Source: Ophiobolus disseminans (Eukaryota; Ascomycota; Dothideomycetes; Pleosporales; Phaeosphaeriaceae). Taken from it: 64,000 nucleotides of DNA. Made by a program: the position numbers and the translations under genes. Of the stretch, positions 1 to 11,172 are shown piece after piece (within the stretch, counting starts at the first letter, position 1; each line of letters opens with the position of its first letter). Under the pieces are notes generated by a model, which did not search any database, was not told the origin of the DNA, and saw nothing but the letters and a program-made list of their open reading frames with translations. The stretch spans positions 293,111 to 357,110 of the forward strand of contig MU006228.1 of the NCBI GenBank assembly GCA_010093685.1, given 5' to 3'.

Positions 1-2215
1 TCGTAGAGGTAGTGTAGACATCCTTTTAATAGGTTGCAGAGTTTTCTCGCGTTAGTTAGTTCTGATCCTCGTTTGGTTAAGGCAGTGAGACTCTTTATTG
101 TTAGATTAGAGGGTTAATCAGATAGTGGGACGATAAATAATGTTAATTAGTATTGATTGTAATTAATAGTCGTGTATTAATTGTGTGTCTTCTGTCCTCT
201 CTCGAGGGGTCTCCTCTGCTTATCTTTATCTTCCTTATCCTAAGTCTGCGCTAGCAGTAATCTAGCACATAATTAGTTCTGCCGTCTCTGAGCGCCCTGC
301 TGAAAGGCTAATTACATCTAACAACCTAACACCTCTACTATCACTACTACTACCTGCTGCATTGCTAGCTACATTGTTGACCCCAAGCAAGGCAACAGGA
401 TTAACGCAGTCATGCTTATCCAAGACTATTCCATAGGCAGCTGCCTTTATAGCAGGAACTTAGGCTGGACATGTTAGCCAACATAAAGGAGAAGTAGTTG
501 ACAAGGCTAAGGTAAAGAGGCTGCTTACCTCAGGCATCAAGCTACACCGCAGTCAGCTTCTACCTCTACTAACTTATAAGACTAAGCTTAAAAAACACCC
601 AATAGGAGAGCTGTTTAAAGAAGCAGAACGCGACTATTTGGCAAGCTATCAAAAGATAGAATTATAGAGAGAAGTATCCTATGCCTTAATCAGACTAACA
701 GGTCACTAGGTCCTGGACTGCATGTAGGTATACACCTACAAGTTTAACAAGGATTATCAATTCATTAAGTGCAAGGCGCGCCTTGTAGTCAGAGGAGACT
801 AACAGAGACAGATCTCTTCCTAAGACACCTATGCAGCCACCCTAGCTAGCAGATCATTTCGCATGCTTATAGCAATTGCAGCTAAGTACAACCTAGAACT
901 TAAGCAATATAACATTACAAACGCATTTGTTCATGCTACTATAGACAGGGAAATCTACATAAGGATGCCTAAAGGATACTAGAAGACAGGTATTATCCTT
1001 AAGGTTCAGAAGGCCTTGTATAGATTGCGCCTCTTACCTATGCTCTAGCAGAAGGAGTTTACAACAACTCTTAAAGACCTTAGCTTTACACGCGTCCCTT
1101 ACGAGCCTTGCTGCATAATTAAGAACAGCATTATTATCTTCTTTTATGTAGATGACATTATCCTAGCCTATGCTAACTACAAGACTAAGAAAGCATAATA
1201 AGCTATCTAACTCCTACAGGACAAGTATACTATAACTAGAGGAGAAGATCTCTAGTGGTTCCTGGGAGTGGAGGTAATTAGAGACAGGATAGGAGGACTT
1301 ATCTATCTCTCACAAGCTGCTTATGTAGACAAAATCTACAGGCTAGTAGATAAGCATAAGCTATGCTATAATACACCTATAAGTTCTATTGAACTTAAGC
1401 CCTTAAACTCACTGTTAACACCTGCTAAGATCAATAGATACCAACGCAAAATTAGGTCACTACTCTTTGCTGCAGTCACCACTAGACTAGACATTGCTTT
1501 TGCTACCTTACGCTTAGCACGCTTCCTCTTAAACCCCTCCTAAGAGCATTACGATGCCGCAGACTGCGTCCTTCTATACCTATTAGACACAAGGTAGCTA
1601 GCACTTTAGCTTAGAGGAGGATACACTCTTTAAGTAGCTAGTAATGCATTATTTGCAGACAACACACAAGACAGGAAAAGCTCTTAAGGCTATGCAATTA
1701 AGCTCTTTAATAGCCTTATTACCTAGAGAGCTAGCAAGCAAGACACTGTCACTACATCCACCACTGAGGCAGAACTCCTAGCCCTATCCTAAGTAGCTAA
1801 GGAAGCTCTCTTCACATCACGCCTACTCAAAGAGCTCTAAATCCAGCTTCTATCTAACACAATCACAATTCATTGCGACAACATGCAGACTATTAGACTA
1901 GTTACAAAAGAGATATCAAAGCTTTAAACAAAGCTTAGGCATGTAGATATCTATAACCACTAGATAAGACAGGAGGTTGCAAGTGGAAAGATTACTGTAG
2001 AATACATTCAATTATCGGAAATAATAGCGGATGGCTTCACTAAGGTGTTGCTAGGCAACAAGTGGCTAAACTTCCTTTATTAAGTAGGATTAGTTAAGGT
2101 ATTACTACACAAGGTGACTAAGAAGGCACTATTAGAAGAACTTTAAGCAAAACTTAAGGACCTTAACATTACCTAAAGTTACTAGCTTGCAAAATACATC
2201 TAAGCTAAGGGGGTG
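1..2215 (+). mobile_element. Degenerate Ty1/copia 3' part: reverse transcriptase and RNase H
   Basis: This is the 3' half of a copia pol gene, broken by many stop codons. Reading through the stops, the RT region shows a NAFVHA block near 911-940, the catalytic YVDD at 1145-1156, and a longer open stretch at 1268-1543 matching the end of copia RT (ending in ARFLLNPS). An RNase H block with HCDNMQTI follows at 1871-1894. The stops are nearly all TAG or TAA where the family has Gln or Trp (for example the Trp after the PKGY motif), as expected from C-to-T change at CpA on either strand. A purine-rich tract ending in GGGGG lies just before the LTR at 2216. The 5' part (gag, protease, integrase) is not in this copy within the window. 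It is a dead element; its family is clear but its exact left limit is outside or unclear. Confidence 0.9.
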
Positions 2216-2413
2216 TGTTAGATATCAGGGGTGCTGTGAGGCTACTAACACTAAAAGAAACAGGAGGGGCCGGCACAAGCGCCTTAGCACACTAGTACTA
2301 GATCTAATACCTAGTTAAACTTCGCACTTAACCGGAGAACACTAGAATACAACATTATTATTATTAATTCATCTCATCTATCATTAGGTTTCAATACCTT
2401 ATTAAATCTAACA
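2216..2413 (+). repeat. Copia long terminal repeat
   Basis: This 198-bp sequence starts TGTTAGATATCAGG and ends AAATCTAACA, giving TG...CA ends with a short inverted TGTTAGA/TCTAACA. It follows the purine tract of the upstream copia fragment, so it is that copy's 3' LTR. A closely similar copy lies at 11595-11790. The sequence straight after it is copia protease, not chromosomal flank, so no target duplication can be recognised. Confidence 0.85.
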
Positions 2414-3560
2414 GCAGGTGGCGCACTAGGCAGAGTACAAGAACCGCACTATTATCGACACAGGTGCTATAGATTACATCTGCAATAACCTCTCTAAATT
2501 TGTTAAATAAAAAAAGACGCCTACACGCTTAGGTATCAAAACTAGAGCTAGCGTTGTTGCCGTGCTAGGCACTAGCTCAATTACTATAAATCTCCTCTGT
2601 GTGGATAGTATAATTAATTACGTTACCTTTAGCAACGTGCTGTACGCACTAGATATATTTGTATCTATTATCTTACACTCACAAATCCGCAACAAGGGCC
2701 TATACTACTATAGCTAGGAGGAGAAGCTTCTCCGCTACAGTGACGGCCTCGAGCTAGCTTACACGCTAGAGATCGACGGTATCCCTAACATTCTTTAGGC
2801 CTCTAATAATCTTAAGGCAGCGCTAGCCCTCGCTTTTGTGTCCGCTAATTCACCGCGCCTAAACTTAGCTATCTAGCTATCGCGGAAGATAACGCTATGC
2901 GACCTCTATAAAACGTTTAGCTATACTAACGTAGAGTTACTTAAGAAGCTAGTAGCAACTACAATAGGCCTTAAACTCTTATCCTGTAACAACTTCTTAT
3001 GTAAAGTTTGCCTGCTTGGCAATTCCTAGAAACAGATCTCGCGCGTTCTACCTAACTAAGTAACCTACGCCTTTTAGCGCGTGCACGTTAATATTATTAG
3101 CTCTATAGCTAACCCTAGCGACAGAAAGAAGCGCTACTAGATTATCTACACAGACGAGTACACTCGATTCCGTTAGATTAATATAGTAGAGTCTAAGTCT
3201 AACTGTACAACGTCACTTCTGCGCTTTCTGCGCATAATTAAGACTTAGTATAGAGTTAACGTTGCGATCGTCCACCTAGACAATAACAACGTCCTTATTA
3301 ACTACAAGACTAAAGCAGAGCTATTCTCTGCTAGTACAGTCTTCGAGCTATCTACGCTATACACAGCTTACTAGAACAGTGTTACTAAGTTAAGCAATCG
3401 CATATATAAGGCGCGCGTCCGACTTATGCAGATCGGCGCGCCTTACGTCCCTAAGAACCTGTGGCCGTTTATAGCCCGCTATGCTGCTAAGCTTATTAAT
3501 TACTATCCTACTACTACTGTTCGCAGGTGCTAAGCTAGTGAGGGCTTAGCTCCACTTAGG
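2414..3560 (+). mobile_element. Degenerate Ty1/copia fragment: protease, GAG-pre-integrase and integrase
   Basis: Read through several TAG stops, this stretch encodes the copia aspartic protease with DTGA at 2457-2468. A pre-integrase region follows, then an integrase core in which the segments around 3083-3105 and 3280-3300 correspond to the first two catalytic-acid regions. At the first one the family Asp reads as Asn (HVNIIS), a G-to-A change that fits RIP. The fragment has no gag and no 5' LTR, and stops abruptly near 3560 before any RT. The order LTR then protease then integrase behind a 3' LTR looks like a tandem copia arrangement that lost its gag region, or a chance juxtaposition. It is non-functional. 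Confidence 0.8.
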
Positions 3561-4350
3561 TTGGACTAGCGTTATTCTGCTCTTCTCTTTAAGCCTCGTA
3601 CCCTTACAATCTATTACTTAGTTCGCCTACTCTTTTCTCTTAGTTTATTAGGTTATAACGCCTATTTTAAGCAATTAAGAGCTACCTTTATTGCAAGATC
3701 GCAATTCAATTGTAGCCTTATTTGCAGCGTATTCTGCAGGGCGCAACTCACAATTTTACTCTGTTTTTTAGACGTTAGTAGGACACGCTAGTAGCCCCCA
3801 CTTTTTACCTAACTCTCTCTAAATTAACTGCTAATTGTCCTATTATAGGCATCTACGACGGCGCGGCCTTTGTGCCAAAGCTTAATGTTACAGGCAGTAA
3901 CAGGAAATAACTAAAAGAGAGCTTGTTTTTGCACAAGTAGAGTTACCTTAATTCTCTATAGGCTTTTTAGAACTAAAAAACAAGTAAAAGGAGTATTCTA
4001 TTTTACTTCTCCTCCTCTTCTTTCTTTCCTTACTAGCTGTACTAGTTAACCTCTAGGGAGAGAAGAAAGAGTGGATTGCAGAAAACAGAGCAAAAAGGTA
4101 GCTAGGTGCGCACTTAGTATTTGTAGTGTTTGCAGTGCTAATAAGATAAGCACGCAGTCTGTGCGCGGAACACGGAGGCTCTGAACAATAAGGGCAGCAG
4201 ATTTGCACCTAGCTGCACTTCTTAACCCCTAGCCTAGAGGCTCTAGGAACAGAGGGAAGGTTGTTTCGCAATAGTCTGAAATGGATTTTGATAGTTTTGG
4301 GATGCCGAAGGCGCTAGTTTAAGCGCGCTAGGTAGGCCCAAAATTGGTGT
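3561..4350. other. AT-rich repeat-block sequence with no recognised gene
   Basis: No coding region or retroelement domain is recognised here. An imperfect inverted repeat (GTAGCTAGGTGC at 4098-4109 against GCACCTAGCTGC at 4205-4216, 11 of 12 positions pairing) could be the trace of a small inverted-repeat element, but no target duplication was found. Confidence 0.4.
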
Positions 4351-5365
4351 TTTTTAGTAGACCTCCTTCTAATAGTCTTAATTGCTATTAAGGGACGTGA
4401 AGCAAGGTTAACAAGAGTCTTCCCCTTCTTTCTACAATATAGCTATAATGTTAAACCTGTCTAACTAAACATCTCCTAAGGACTAGATCTAGAAGAATTA
4501 GAAGCACGTGTGCTGCCTAACTATAACAAGGCAAAGGCTATTATTAAAAAGCTTAAGCAAGCCTTTAATATAGCGCAGACTACAATAGCTAAGGTATAAC
4601 AAGAATAGAAGCATTAGGCAAACTAGAAAAGATATAAGCAGCCTAACCTCAGAGTCAATGACAAGATCTAGCTTTCTTACCGGAAATAGCTCTCTAATAG
4701 CCGCCTTAACTAGAAACTAGACTAGAAGAATGCTAAGTATACAGTTATTAAGGTGATTAACTCTTACTTAGTTAGACTAAATACACTACCTAGAATTAAC
4801 TGTGTTTTCTATGTAGACCGCCTGAGACTAGCTTCCTTAGATCCCTTCCCTAGCTAGCTAAATAATAACACACAACTAGAGCCTGTTCTTGTTAATAGAG
4901 AGTTAGAGTTAGAAGTTGAATAGATTATAGCCGAGGTTAGCTACAGGAACTAGCTGTTCTTTAAGGTCAAATAGACTAGATATGCCCTTACAACTTTTAA
5001 GCGAGCAGAAAATCTGCAGGACAATATTGCCTTAGATGAATAGGAAGTCTTTACGGCTCTATTCCGCAATTAACATTCCAAACTGCTTCTAGCTAGATTT
5101 AGAAGAGGTAATAAAGGACAGTACCTAAGACACAACACTCTATAAGACTAGAGAGAGAGAGGGTAATATAAGAGGTTAGACCTCTACTGTCCTTAGTAGA
5201 TACACTTCAGTTTATTAGAACATTATAGAACATTATAGAACATTATAGAACGTTATAGAATGTCCTAGAACTAGCTAGAACAAGATATGTTCTTCTAACA
5301 GCTAACAAATGCTAATGTATATAGAAACTTCTAGAAGCTAGTAGTCTGCTATAAAGTCAGCCTGC
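4351..5365 (+). mobile_element. 3' end of a plus-strand Ty3/gypsy chromovirus (integrase end, chromodomain, part of LTR)
   Basis: From about 4351 the sequence matches, on the plus strand, the same protein that the complete element at 5366-11172 encodes on the minus strand. It covers the end of integrase (AIKGREARLTRV region near 4383), the DPFPS linker and the chromodomain (FFKVK... AENLQDN near 4955-5020). Its LTR begins at 5167 with TATAAGAGG where the other copies have TGTAAGAGG, and is cut at 5365 by the insertion of the minus-strand element. The rest of this LTR continues at 11173-11257. Its sequence shows more TGG-to-TAG and CATGG-to-TATAG changes than the inserted copy, consistent with it being the older copy. 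The element is truncated on the left, where gag, RT and most of integrase are missing. Confidence 0.85.
5167..5365 (+). repeat. Left part of an interrupted gypsy LTR (plus orientation)
   Basis: This is the 5' portion of the LTR of the older plus-strand element. It is homologous, inverted, to the LTRs at 5366-5675 and 10863-11172. Its last five bases, CCTGC (5361-5365), are the target site duplicated at 11173-11177. Where the two opposed LTRs meet they form a perfect 24-bp inverted repeat, 5343-5366 against 5445-5468. Confidence 0.85.
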
Positions 5366-5675
5366 TGTAAGGGGCCAGGCAGAAGACTGCAGAAAGGCTA
5401 GGTTTAACCGTGATGAATTCGATGGAGTCTATCTAGAGCCAGAGAGCAGGCTGACTTTATAGCAGACTGCTGGCTTCTGGAAGTTTCTACATACATGAGC
5501 ATTTTGTCAGCTGTCAGAAGAACATGTCTTGTTCTAGCTAGTTCCCGGGCATTCCATAACATTCCAGGACATTCTATGATGTTCTATGCTCTTTCATGAT
5601 GTTCCATGATGTTCCATGTTGTTCTATTGAACTGAAGTGACTCCACTGAGGATAGCAGAGGTCTAACCTCTTACA
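5366..5675 (-). repeat. 3' LTR of the nested gypsy element
   Basis: 310 bp, beginning (plus strand) TGTAAGGGGCCAGG and ending CCTCTTACA, so TG...CA on either strand. Compared with the other LTR it has CCA-to-CTA and CCG-to-CTG differences in its right third, which is the RIP pattern. Confidence 0.95.
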
Positions 5676-5699
5676 TTACCCCCCCTCTCTAATCTATGT

Positions 5700-6100
5700 G
5701 CAGTAGTGTTATGTCTTAAGTACTGCCCTTCATCACCTCTCCTAAATCCAGCTAGAAGCTGTTTAGAGTGTTGATTGCGGTATAGAGCAGTGAAGGCTTC
5801 CCACTTATCTAAGGCAGTGTTATCTTCAAGATTTTCTGCTGGCTCAAAGGTTGTAAGGGCATATCCAGCCTATTTAACCTCAAAGAACAGCCTATTCCTG
5901 TAGGTCACTTCAGCCATGATCTGTTCCACTTCTGATTCTAGTTCTCTATTGACTAGGACAGGTGCTGGTTGAGTGTCGTCATTAGGCTGGCTGGGGAAGG
6001 GATCTAAGGAGGCTAGCCTTAGGCGGTCAATGTAGAAGACATTGTGGATGCCTGGTGGTGTGTTAAGCCTGACTAAGTGTGGGTTGATGACCTCAATAAC
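5700..6100 (-). pseudogene. Gypsy chromodomain and pol C-terminus
   Basis: The minus-strand reading gives the end of the polyprotein. A linker with the LASLDPFPS block is followed by a chromodomain-like region in which the EVEQI start, the FFEVK strand and the FEPAENLEDN strand-helix turn are recognisable. Chromodomains of this sort guide chromoviral integration to modified histones. The reading is interrupted by TAG at a former Trp, so it is not functional. Confidence 0.75.
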
Positions 6101-6379
6101 TGTGTATTTAGCATTCTTCTAGTCCAGTTTCCGGTTTGGGCGGCTATTGGAGAGCTGTCTCCGGTAAGAAAGCTAGACCTTGTCATTGATTCTAAGGTTA
6201 GGCTGCTTATGTCTTTTCTAGTTTGCCTAATGCTCCTGTTCTTGTTGTGCCTTAGCTATTGTAGTCTGCGCTATGTCAAAGGCTTGCTTAAGCTTTTCAA
6301 CAATAGCCTTTGCCTTGTCATAATCAGGCAGCACACGTGCTTCTAATTCTTCTGGATCTAGTCCTTAGGAGATGTTTAG

Positions 6380-7330
6380 TTGGACAGGGTCAACATTATA
6401 GCTATGTTATAGGAAGAAGGGAGAGACTCTTGTTGACCTTGCTTCACGTCCCTTGATAGCAATTGAGGCCATTAGAAGGAGGTCTACCTAATTGGTTTGT
6501 GCCCAGTTAATGTAAGCACGTAGATAGGTTTCAATAGTGCTGTTCATGCGCTTAGTAGACCTATCAGTCTGCGGGTGCCATGCTGTAGATAACTAGCGGG
6601 TAATGTTCATCATCTTTGTCAGGATAGCCCAGAAATAGCTAGTGAATTGGGTACCACGGTCTAACACAATAGCATCTGGCAGCCAATGATAGGCAACTAC
6701 ATAGCGCATGAAGTTAGCAGCAAGTGTTTCTGCTGTAGTGTCTTTTAAGGGAATAAGAACTACATCTTTGCTAAGCTAGTCTGTAACCACAAGGAGTGTT
6801 GTGCAACTATTGCTTTCTAGAAGTCCTTTAATAAAGTCTATAGAGATTTCTTTCCAGATCCTCTTAGGAAGGGGGAGTGGTTTTAGAAACCCTTGCAGCC
6901 TATCTCGCTATGGTTTAACACGTCCACAAGTGTCGCAGTTCCTAACAAAGCGGCGTATATTATCAGACATGCTAGGCTAGAAGTAGTCTCTTGCCAGGAT
7001 CTTGTATGTCCCTTCCCTTCCTAGGTAACTAGTAGCTAGTAAAGCATAAGTTTCATAGATGAGTCTTGTGCGCAGTAGTTCAAGAGCAGGAACCTATTTC
7101 TGGTTGCAGTAGTGCAGAAGCGTGTTGCCTTTAACATAGCATTCTGCTATTAAGGCCTTTAGTCCTAGGTGTACTGGAAAGCGTCGTTCTCTATCTAGGA
7201 CGGACTGGCGTGCTGTGCAATAGGTCTGATCTTCCTTTACACCTTGTTTCTAGAGTTGCTCTAGGGCAGCAGGCTCTATAGGTTCAATCTGGGCAGGAAA
7301 GGCATGAGTTGGCAGAATTATGCTAGTGAA
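6380..7330 (-). pseudogene. Gypsy integrase, inactive
   Basis: The minus-strand reading shows the H2C2-type zinc region with CDTC near 6926-6937, then the DDE core with a LDRGTQF block near 6640-6665 and a HPQTD block near 6553-6580. Where gypsy integrases carry the catalytic Glu just after HPQTD, this copy reads STKRMN, with Lys from the complement of CTT at 6551-6553. A G-to-A change at the Glu codon in a TpG context explains it. Several TAG stops also interrupt the frame. Confidence 0.75.
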
Positions 7331-7399
7331 GGAAATGACAGCATCTGTAGAGTCCTCTATCTCTTCTTCAGCAGTAGTAGGCTTAAGAAGCTGTTGATA

Positions 7400-9400
7400 C
7401 CGGTGCTTAAGGCGTGCATCTTCTGCATCTGCAGGCAGGTCTTGTTCCCTTCTTGAAAGAGCATCTGCTCTCTTATTCAGCTTCCTAGGCCGGTATTGCA
7501 GCGTGATGTTGTAGCGTCCTAAGAGAATAGACTATCTAATCTGCCTTTTATTAAGCATCCTAGGTTTAGTAAAGTACTCTAGGTTCTTGTGGTTAGTGAG
7601 GACAGTAAACTTCTCTATAGTCCTGAGTTTAGAATCCTATTCTTCTAGGCAGCGTATAATGGCTAGCATTTCCTTGTCATAGATTTTATAGTTGCATTCA
7701 TAGGGGTTGTTCTTGCGTGAAAAGTAGGCGCAGGGCCTAAGTATTCCCTTGTCATCATACTGAGAGAGGATGCCACCTACAGCATAGCTAGAGGAGTCTG
7801 TTTCAACCACTGTTTTCCAGTCTAGATAGAAATGCGCTAGGACACGCTCACTAACAAAGACAGCCTTAAGCTTGTCAAAGGCTTCTTGCTCTTGCTGTGT
7901 CCAGCGCCAGCTAACGTCCCTAGTAAGCCGGGTAAGGGGTGCTGCAATGTTGGCAAAGTCCTGAATAAAGCGCTAGTAGAAGTTAGCAAATCCTAGGAAA
8001 CTGCGGACTCCTTTCACTAATATAGGGGCTTTCCAGTTAGTGATAGCTTCAATCTTCTTAGGGTCTATGCACAGTCCATTTTCTGCATCAATGATGAAAC
8101 CTAGATACTTAGTGGTCTTGACTTCAAATTCGCATTTGTTGATGTCTAGTTAAAGGCCAGCATTCTTGAGAGCGTCTAGGACTTTGTTGACATAGATGCG
8201 GTGTTCTTGAAGTGAGCTATTAGTGTATATCAGAACATCGTCTAGGTAAGCAGATACAAAGTCATCTAGGAAGCGACGTAAAACCTAGTTAATGTAGCGC
8301 TAAAAGGTGCTAGGAGAGCTAACCATGCTAAAAGGAGTGACAAGCCATTTATAGAGTCCAAAGCGGGTCCGGAAAGCAGTAAGCTATTTATCTCCTTCTT
8401 GAATGCGTATCTTGTAAAAGGCTGCAATAACATCTAGTTTAGTATACTACTTAGCCTTGCAGATGTTGTTCAATGTCTCGTGGATAAGAGGCAGAGAGTA
8501 TCTGTCCTTCTTAGTAATAGCATTAAGGGCGCGGTAATCAATGCACATGCGTAGGCCTCCTCCTGGTTTCTTTGCAAAGAGAACTAGGGCTGCAGCAGAA
8601 GAGCTGCTAACTCTAATAAATCCCTTGTCTAGTAGTGATGTAAGTTCTTTGCGGAGCACTAGTAACTTATCTCTAGACATATTGTAGAGAGGGCCCTATA
8701 GTATTTGCGGACTCTTCCTATCTTCTTTGATAAGCTTAATACGGTGGTCTACTCTAGGCTAGTGTAGAGAGAGCTTAGCAGCTTGGTTTAGATCAAAGAC
8801 TAGCAGCTAGTGGCGGTAGCTTAGTGGTAGGAGGTCTTTGATCTGTTCTAAGCTCAATTGTGCTTTAGGAGCTAAAGCCTTCTGGATATCTGCTATAGAG
8901 GCAGCAAATACACTGACGGACTTGTCTTTTTTAGATGCTTGAATATATCTCTGCATAGCTACTGCAGAGATCTCCTAGACTGTTAGTGTAGGAGGTAGTT
9001 CTTCTTCCTTGCTGCGGAGGCGGATACGGGTCCTCTCTAAGTGGATAAAGATAGACTTCTTTGCTAGTGCAATGGTAACATTGTGTCTGTTAAACTAGGA
9101 GCGTCTAAGCATAATATCAAAACCAAGGTGAGTGTTCTCTATTATGTATCCCTATCCTGTGCGTGTATATCCTTCAATATCATATGTGAAGTGGCAAGCT
9201 TGCCTAATAGTTCTAGTTCCTTCTACTTCTTAGAGGGTCCTTAGAGTAGGTAAATTGATGCACTAGAGTTTAGCTTTCCGGGCAAACTAGGCGCTCACTA
9301 GGGCATATGTCAAGCAACTAGAATCTAGCATTGTAGATGCGTAATAAGTGTGATTGATGAGCATATGTATAGTGATTGGTTTTGCTTTCATGTAGGGTTG
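7400..9400 (-). pseudogene. Gypsy protease, reverse transcriptase and RNase H, degenerate
   Basis: Reading the minus strand from right to left, a protease region carries LDSSC near 9314-9329 where the active site should be D-S/T-G. It is followed by RT, with an uninterrupted stretch at 8447-8680 containing the MCIDYRALN block and the catalytic YLDD at 8237-8248. RNase H follows with ETDSSSYAVGG near 7780-7810. Stops are scattered at former Trp and Gln codons. Only the 8447-8680 piece has an open frame of note, and it is a fragment rather than a gene. Confidence 0.85.
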
Positions 9401-9499
9401 AAATGAGCGCCAGTTTTGCTTTATCCTCAAAGCCTTCTCCTTGTGCTCCTGCTGGTGACTTTGAGCAGGAGCTACTCTTTTTCTAACTCAGTATTCTCC

Positions 9500-10460
9500 T
9501 CTTCTAGCTGTAGCATCTCTGCAATCTTTGTGGTTGCAACAGTGGTAGGAGAAGGGCGACGTGCAGGGGCATACTGACAGGAGCTGATAATATGTCCAGA
9601 AGCTCCACAGCGTATACACAAGCGGTTGTTCCTGCGTCTCTAAATCTTATCCTTGCTCACCCACTTAGCGCGTTGATTTCCTAGGGATTGAGCAGCATGA
9701 GCATGTGTAGGCTCCCAATCCATACTATCGTTTTGCTGCGCGTAGCGTTGAGCGTGAGGTTAGGGTCTCTATAGTGTCTTAATAGCGTCCAGCCTTAACC
9801 CTATAGTTTGAAGTAGGGAGGTGAAAGCGCTATACTCAATTAAAAGTGGAAAGACACTAATAAGTCTCTCCTGCATGGCGTGGCTAATAGCGTTTTCTAG
9901 GAGTGAAATCTTGATAGTGTCATTGAATGACAATGCTCCAGCATTTGCTAGCTTAGTCTTAAAGCGTGGCAGAAAGCGGGCAAAAGACTTGTGTGCCTTC
10001 TGCTTGATTAAGTAGACATTAGAGAGAGCTTTTTTCTGCAGATTGGGGTCGCTGTAGGTGCCAGCTAGGTATTCTAGCAATTGCATACCTGAACCACTCT
10101 CTTCCTCCTCCTTAGCCCTAACAAAGGCTAAGCATATGTTGCGGGCATTGCTGCGTAGTCTTGCAAAGATGTAGCGCAGCTAGTCTATGTCTAACCTAAT
10201 GATCCTGCTATCTGTCTTCATCTTGTTCTTTGCCTCAATCTCCTATCCAGCCCATTTAGAGCGGGTGCCATCAAACTCTGAGAGCTGTAGCAGCTTCTCC
10301 TTCCTCTTTTTAGGCTGCGGCGTGTTAATGCCTTGCAGGATATTCTGGAGTCCTTGCAGGGTTTGCTAGTTGATAGCGTTGCCTTGCACTATCTGCTGCA
10401 TGAAGGCGTAGAAGGTTTGTTCTATAGTTAGAGGAGCATTTGCAGCATTGCTACTGTTAG
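9500..10460 (-). pseudogene. Gypsy gag with CCHC zinc knuckle, degenerate
   Basis: On the minus strand the retained open piece 9769-10086 matches the Gag capsid region (KAHKSFARFLPRFK, then a helix-rich end). Downstream, near 9586-9628, one CCHC knuckle C-x2-C-x4-H-x4-C (CIRCGASGHIISSC) is intact. The N-terminal part, up to about 10460, reads through stops. Gag packages the element RNA; this copy cannot make a full protein. Confidence 0.75.
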
Positions 10461-10529
10461 CCATTTGCTTAGGTTCTTCTATGGTATGTTCCATTGTGTC
10501 CAGTCAATTCCAGTAATTCCAGTAATTCC

Positions 10530-10722
10530 AGTAATGTCCAATAATTCCGTTGATGTCCAATGATTCCGTTGATGCCTAATGATTCCGCTGATGTCCAATA
10601 ATTCTGTTGATGCCCAATGATTCCGTTGATGTCCAATGATTCCGTTGATGCCCAATGATTCTGTTGATGCCCGATGATTCTATTAATGCCCAATAATTCC
10701 ATTGATGTCCAATGTTTACGTT
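10530..10722. repeat. 19-bp minisatellite inside the gypsy 5' leader
   Basis: About ten imperfect copies of a 19-bp unit, typically CAATGATTCCGTTGATGCC, lie between the 5' LTR and gag. Three units make 57 bp, so the minus-strand reading frame 10469-10702 stays open with a 19-residue protein period. Differences between units are mostly C/T and G/A. A shorter AATTCCAGT triplicate precedes the array near 10504-10530. Confidence 0.85.
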
Positions 10723-10862
10723 ATGTGCTCAGGCAGGTGTTCAACCGTAGAGGTCCCTGCAGTGGCGTCCTTGTATTCCGTTGTATTGCTCTCGCAATTG
10801 TTCCGTTGTAGAGCACTAGGGGATGACCACACTAGCTACTCAAGTGGATGATCGAATTCAAA

Positions 10863-11172
10863 TGTAAGGGGCCAGGCAGAAGACTGCAGAAAGGCTAGGT
10901 TTAACCGTGATGAATTCGATGGAGTCTATCTAGAGCCAGAGAGCAGGCTGACTTTATNNNNNNNNNNNNNNNNNNNNNNNNNNNNNNNNNNNNNNNNNNN
11001 NNNNNNNNNNNNNNNNNNNNNNNNNNNNNNNNNNNNNNNNNNNNNNNNNNNNNNNNNNNNNNNNNNNNNNNNATGATGTTCCATGCTCTTTCATGATGTT
11101 CCATGATGTTCCATGTTGTTCCATTGAACCGAAGTGACTCCACTGAGGATAGCAGAGGTCTAACCTCTTACA
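10863..11172 (-). repeat. 5' LTR of the nested gypsy element, with assembly gap
   Basis: 310 bp, the same length as the 3' LTR, with N from 10958 to 11072. Alignment of the two LTRs across the gap needs no length change (offset 94 before the gap, offset 210 after it), so the 115 N agree with the real missing length. Confidence 0.9.

Larger units (their letters stand above)
5366..11172 (-). mobile_element. Full-length nested Ty3/gypsy chromovirus, degenerate
   Basis: A 5807-bp element with a 310-bp LTR at each end (5366-5675 and 10863-11172), flanked by a perfect 5-bp duplication CCTGC (5361-5365 and 11173-11177). On the minus strand the order is gag with CCHC knuckle, protease, RT, RNase H, integrase and chromodomain, which is the chromovirus order. 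All reading frames carry stops, mostly TAG/TAA at former Trp or Gln codons. It sits inside the LTR of an older plus-strand copy of the same family. The 5' LTR contains a 115-base run of N. Just inside the 5' LTR I did not see a TGG-type primer-binding site. Non-autonomous now; possibly mobilised in trans before decay. Confidence 0.95.

Noticed and set aside
5343..5468. The perfect inverted repeat as a hairpin regulator or a small inverted-repeat transposon
   Set aside because: It is fully explained by two opposed LTRs of the nested gypsy copies.
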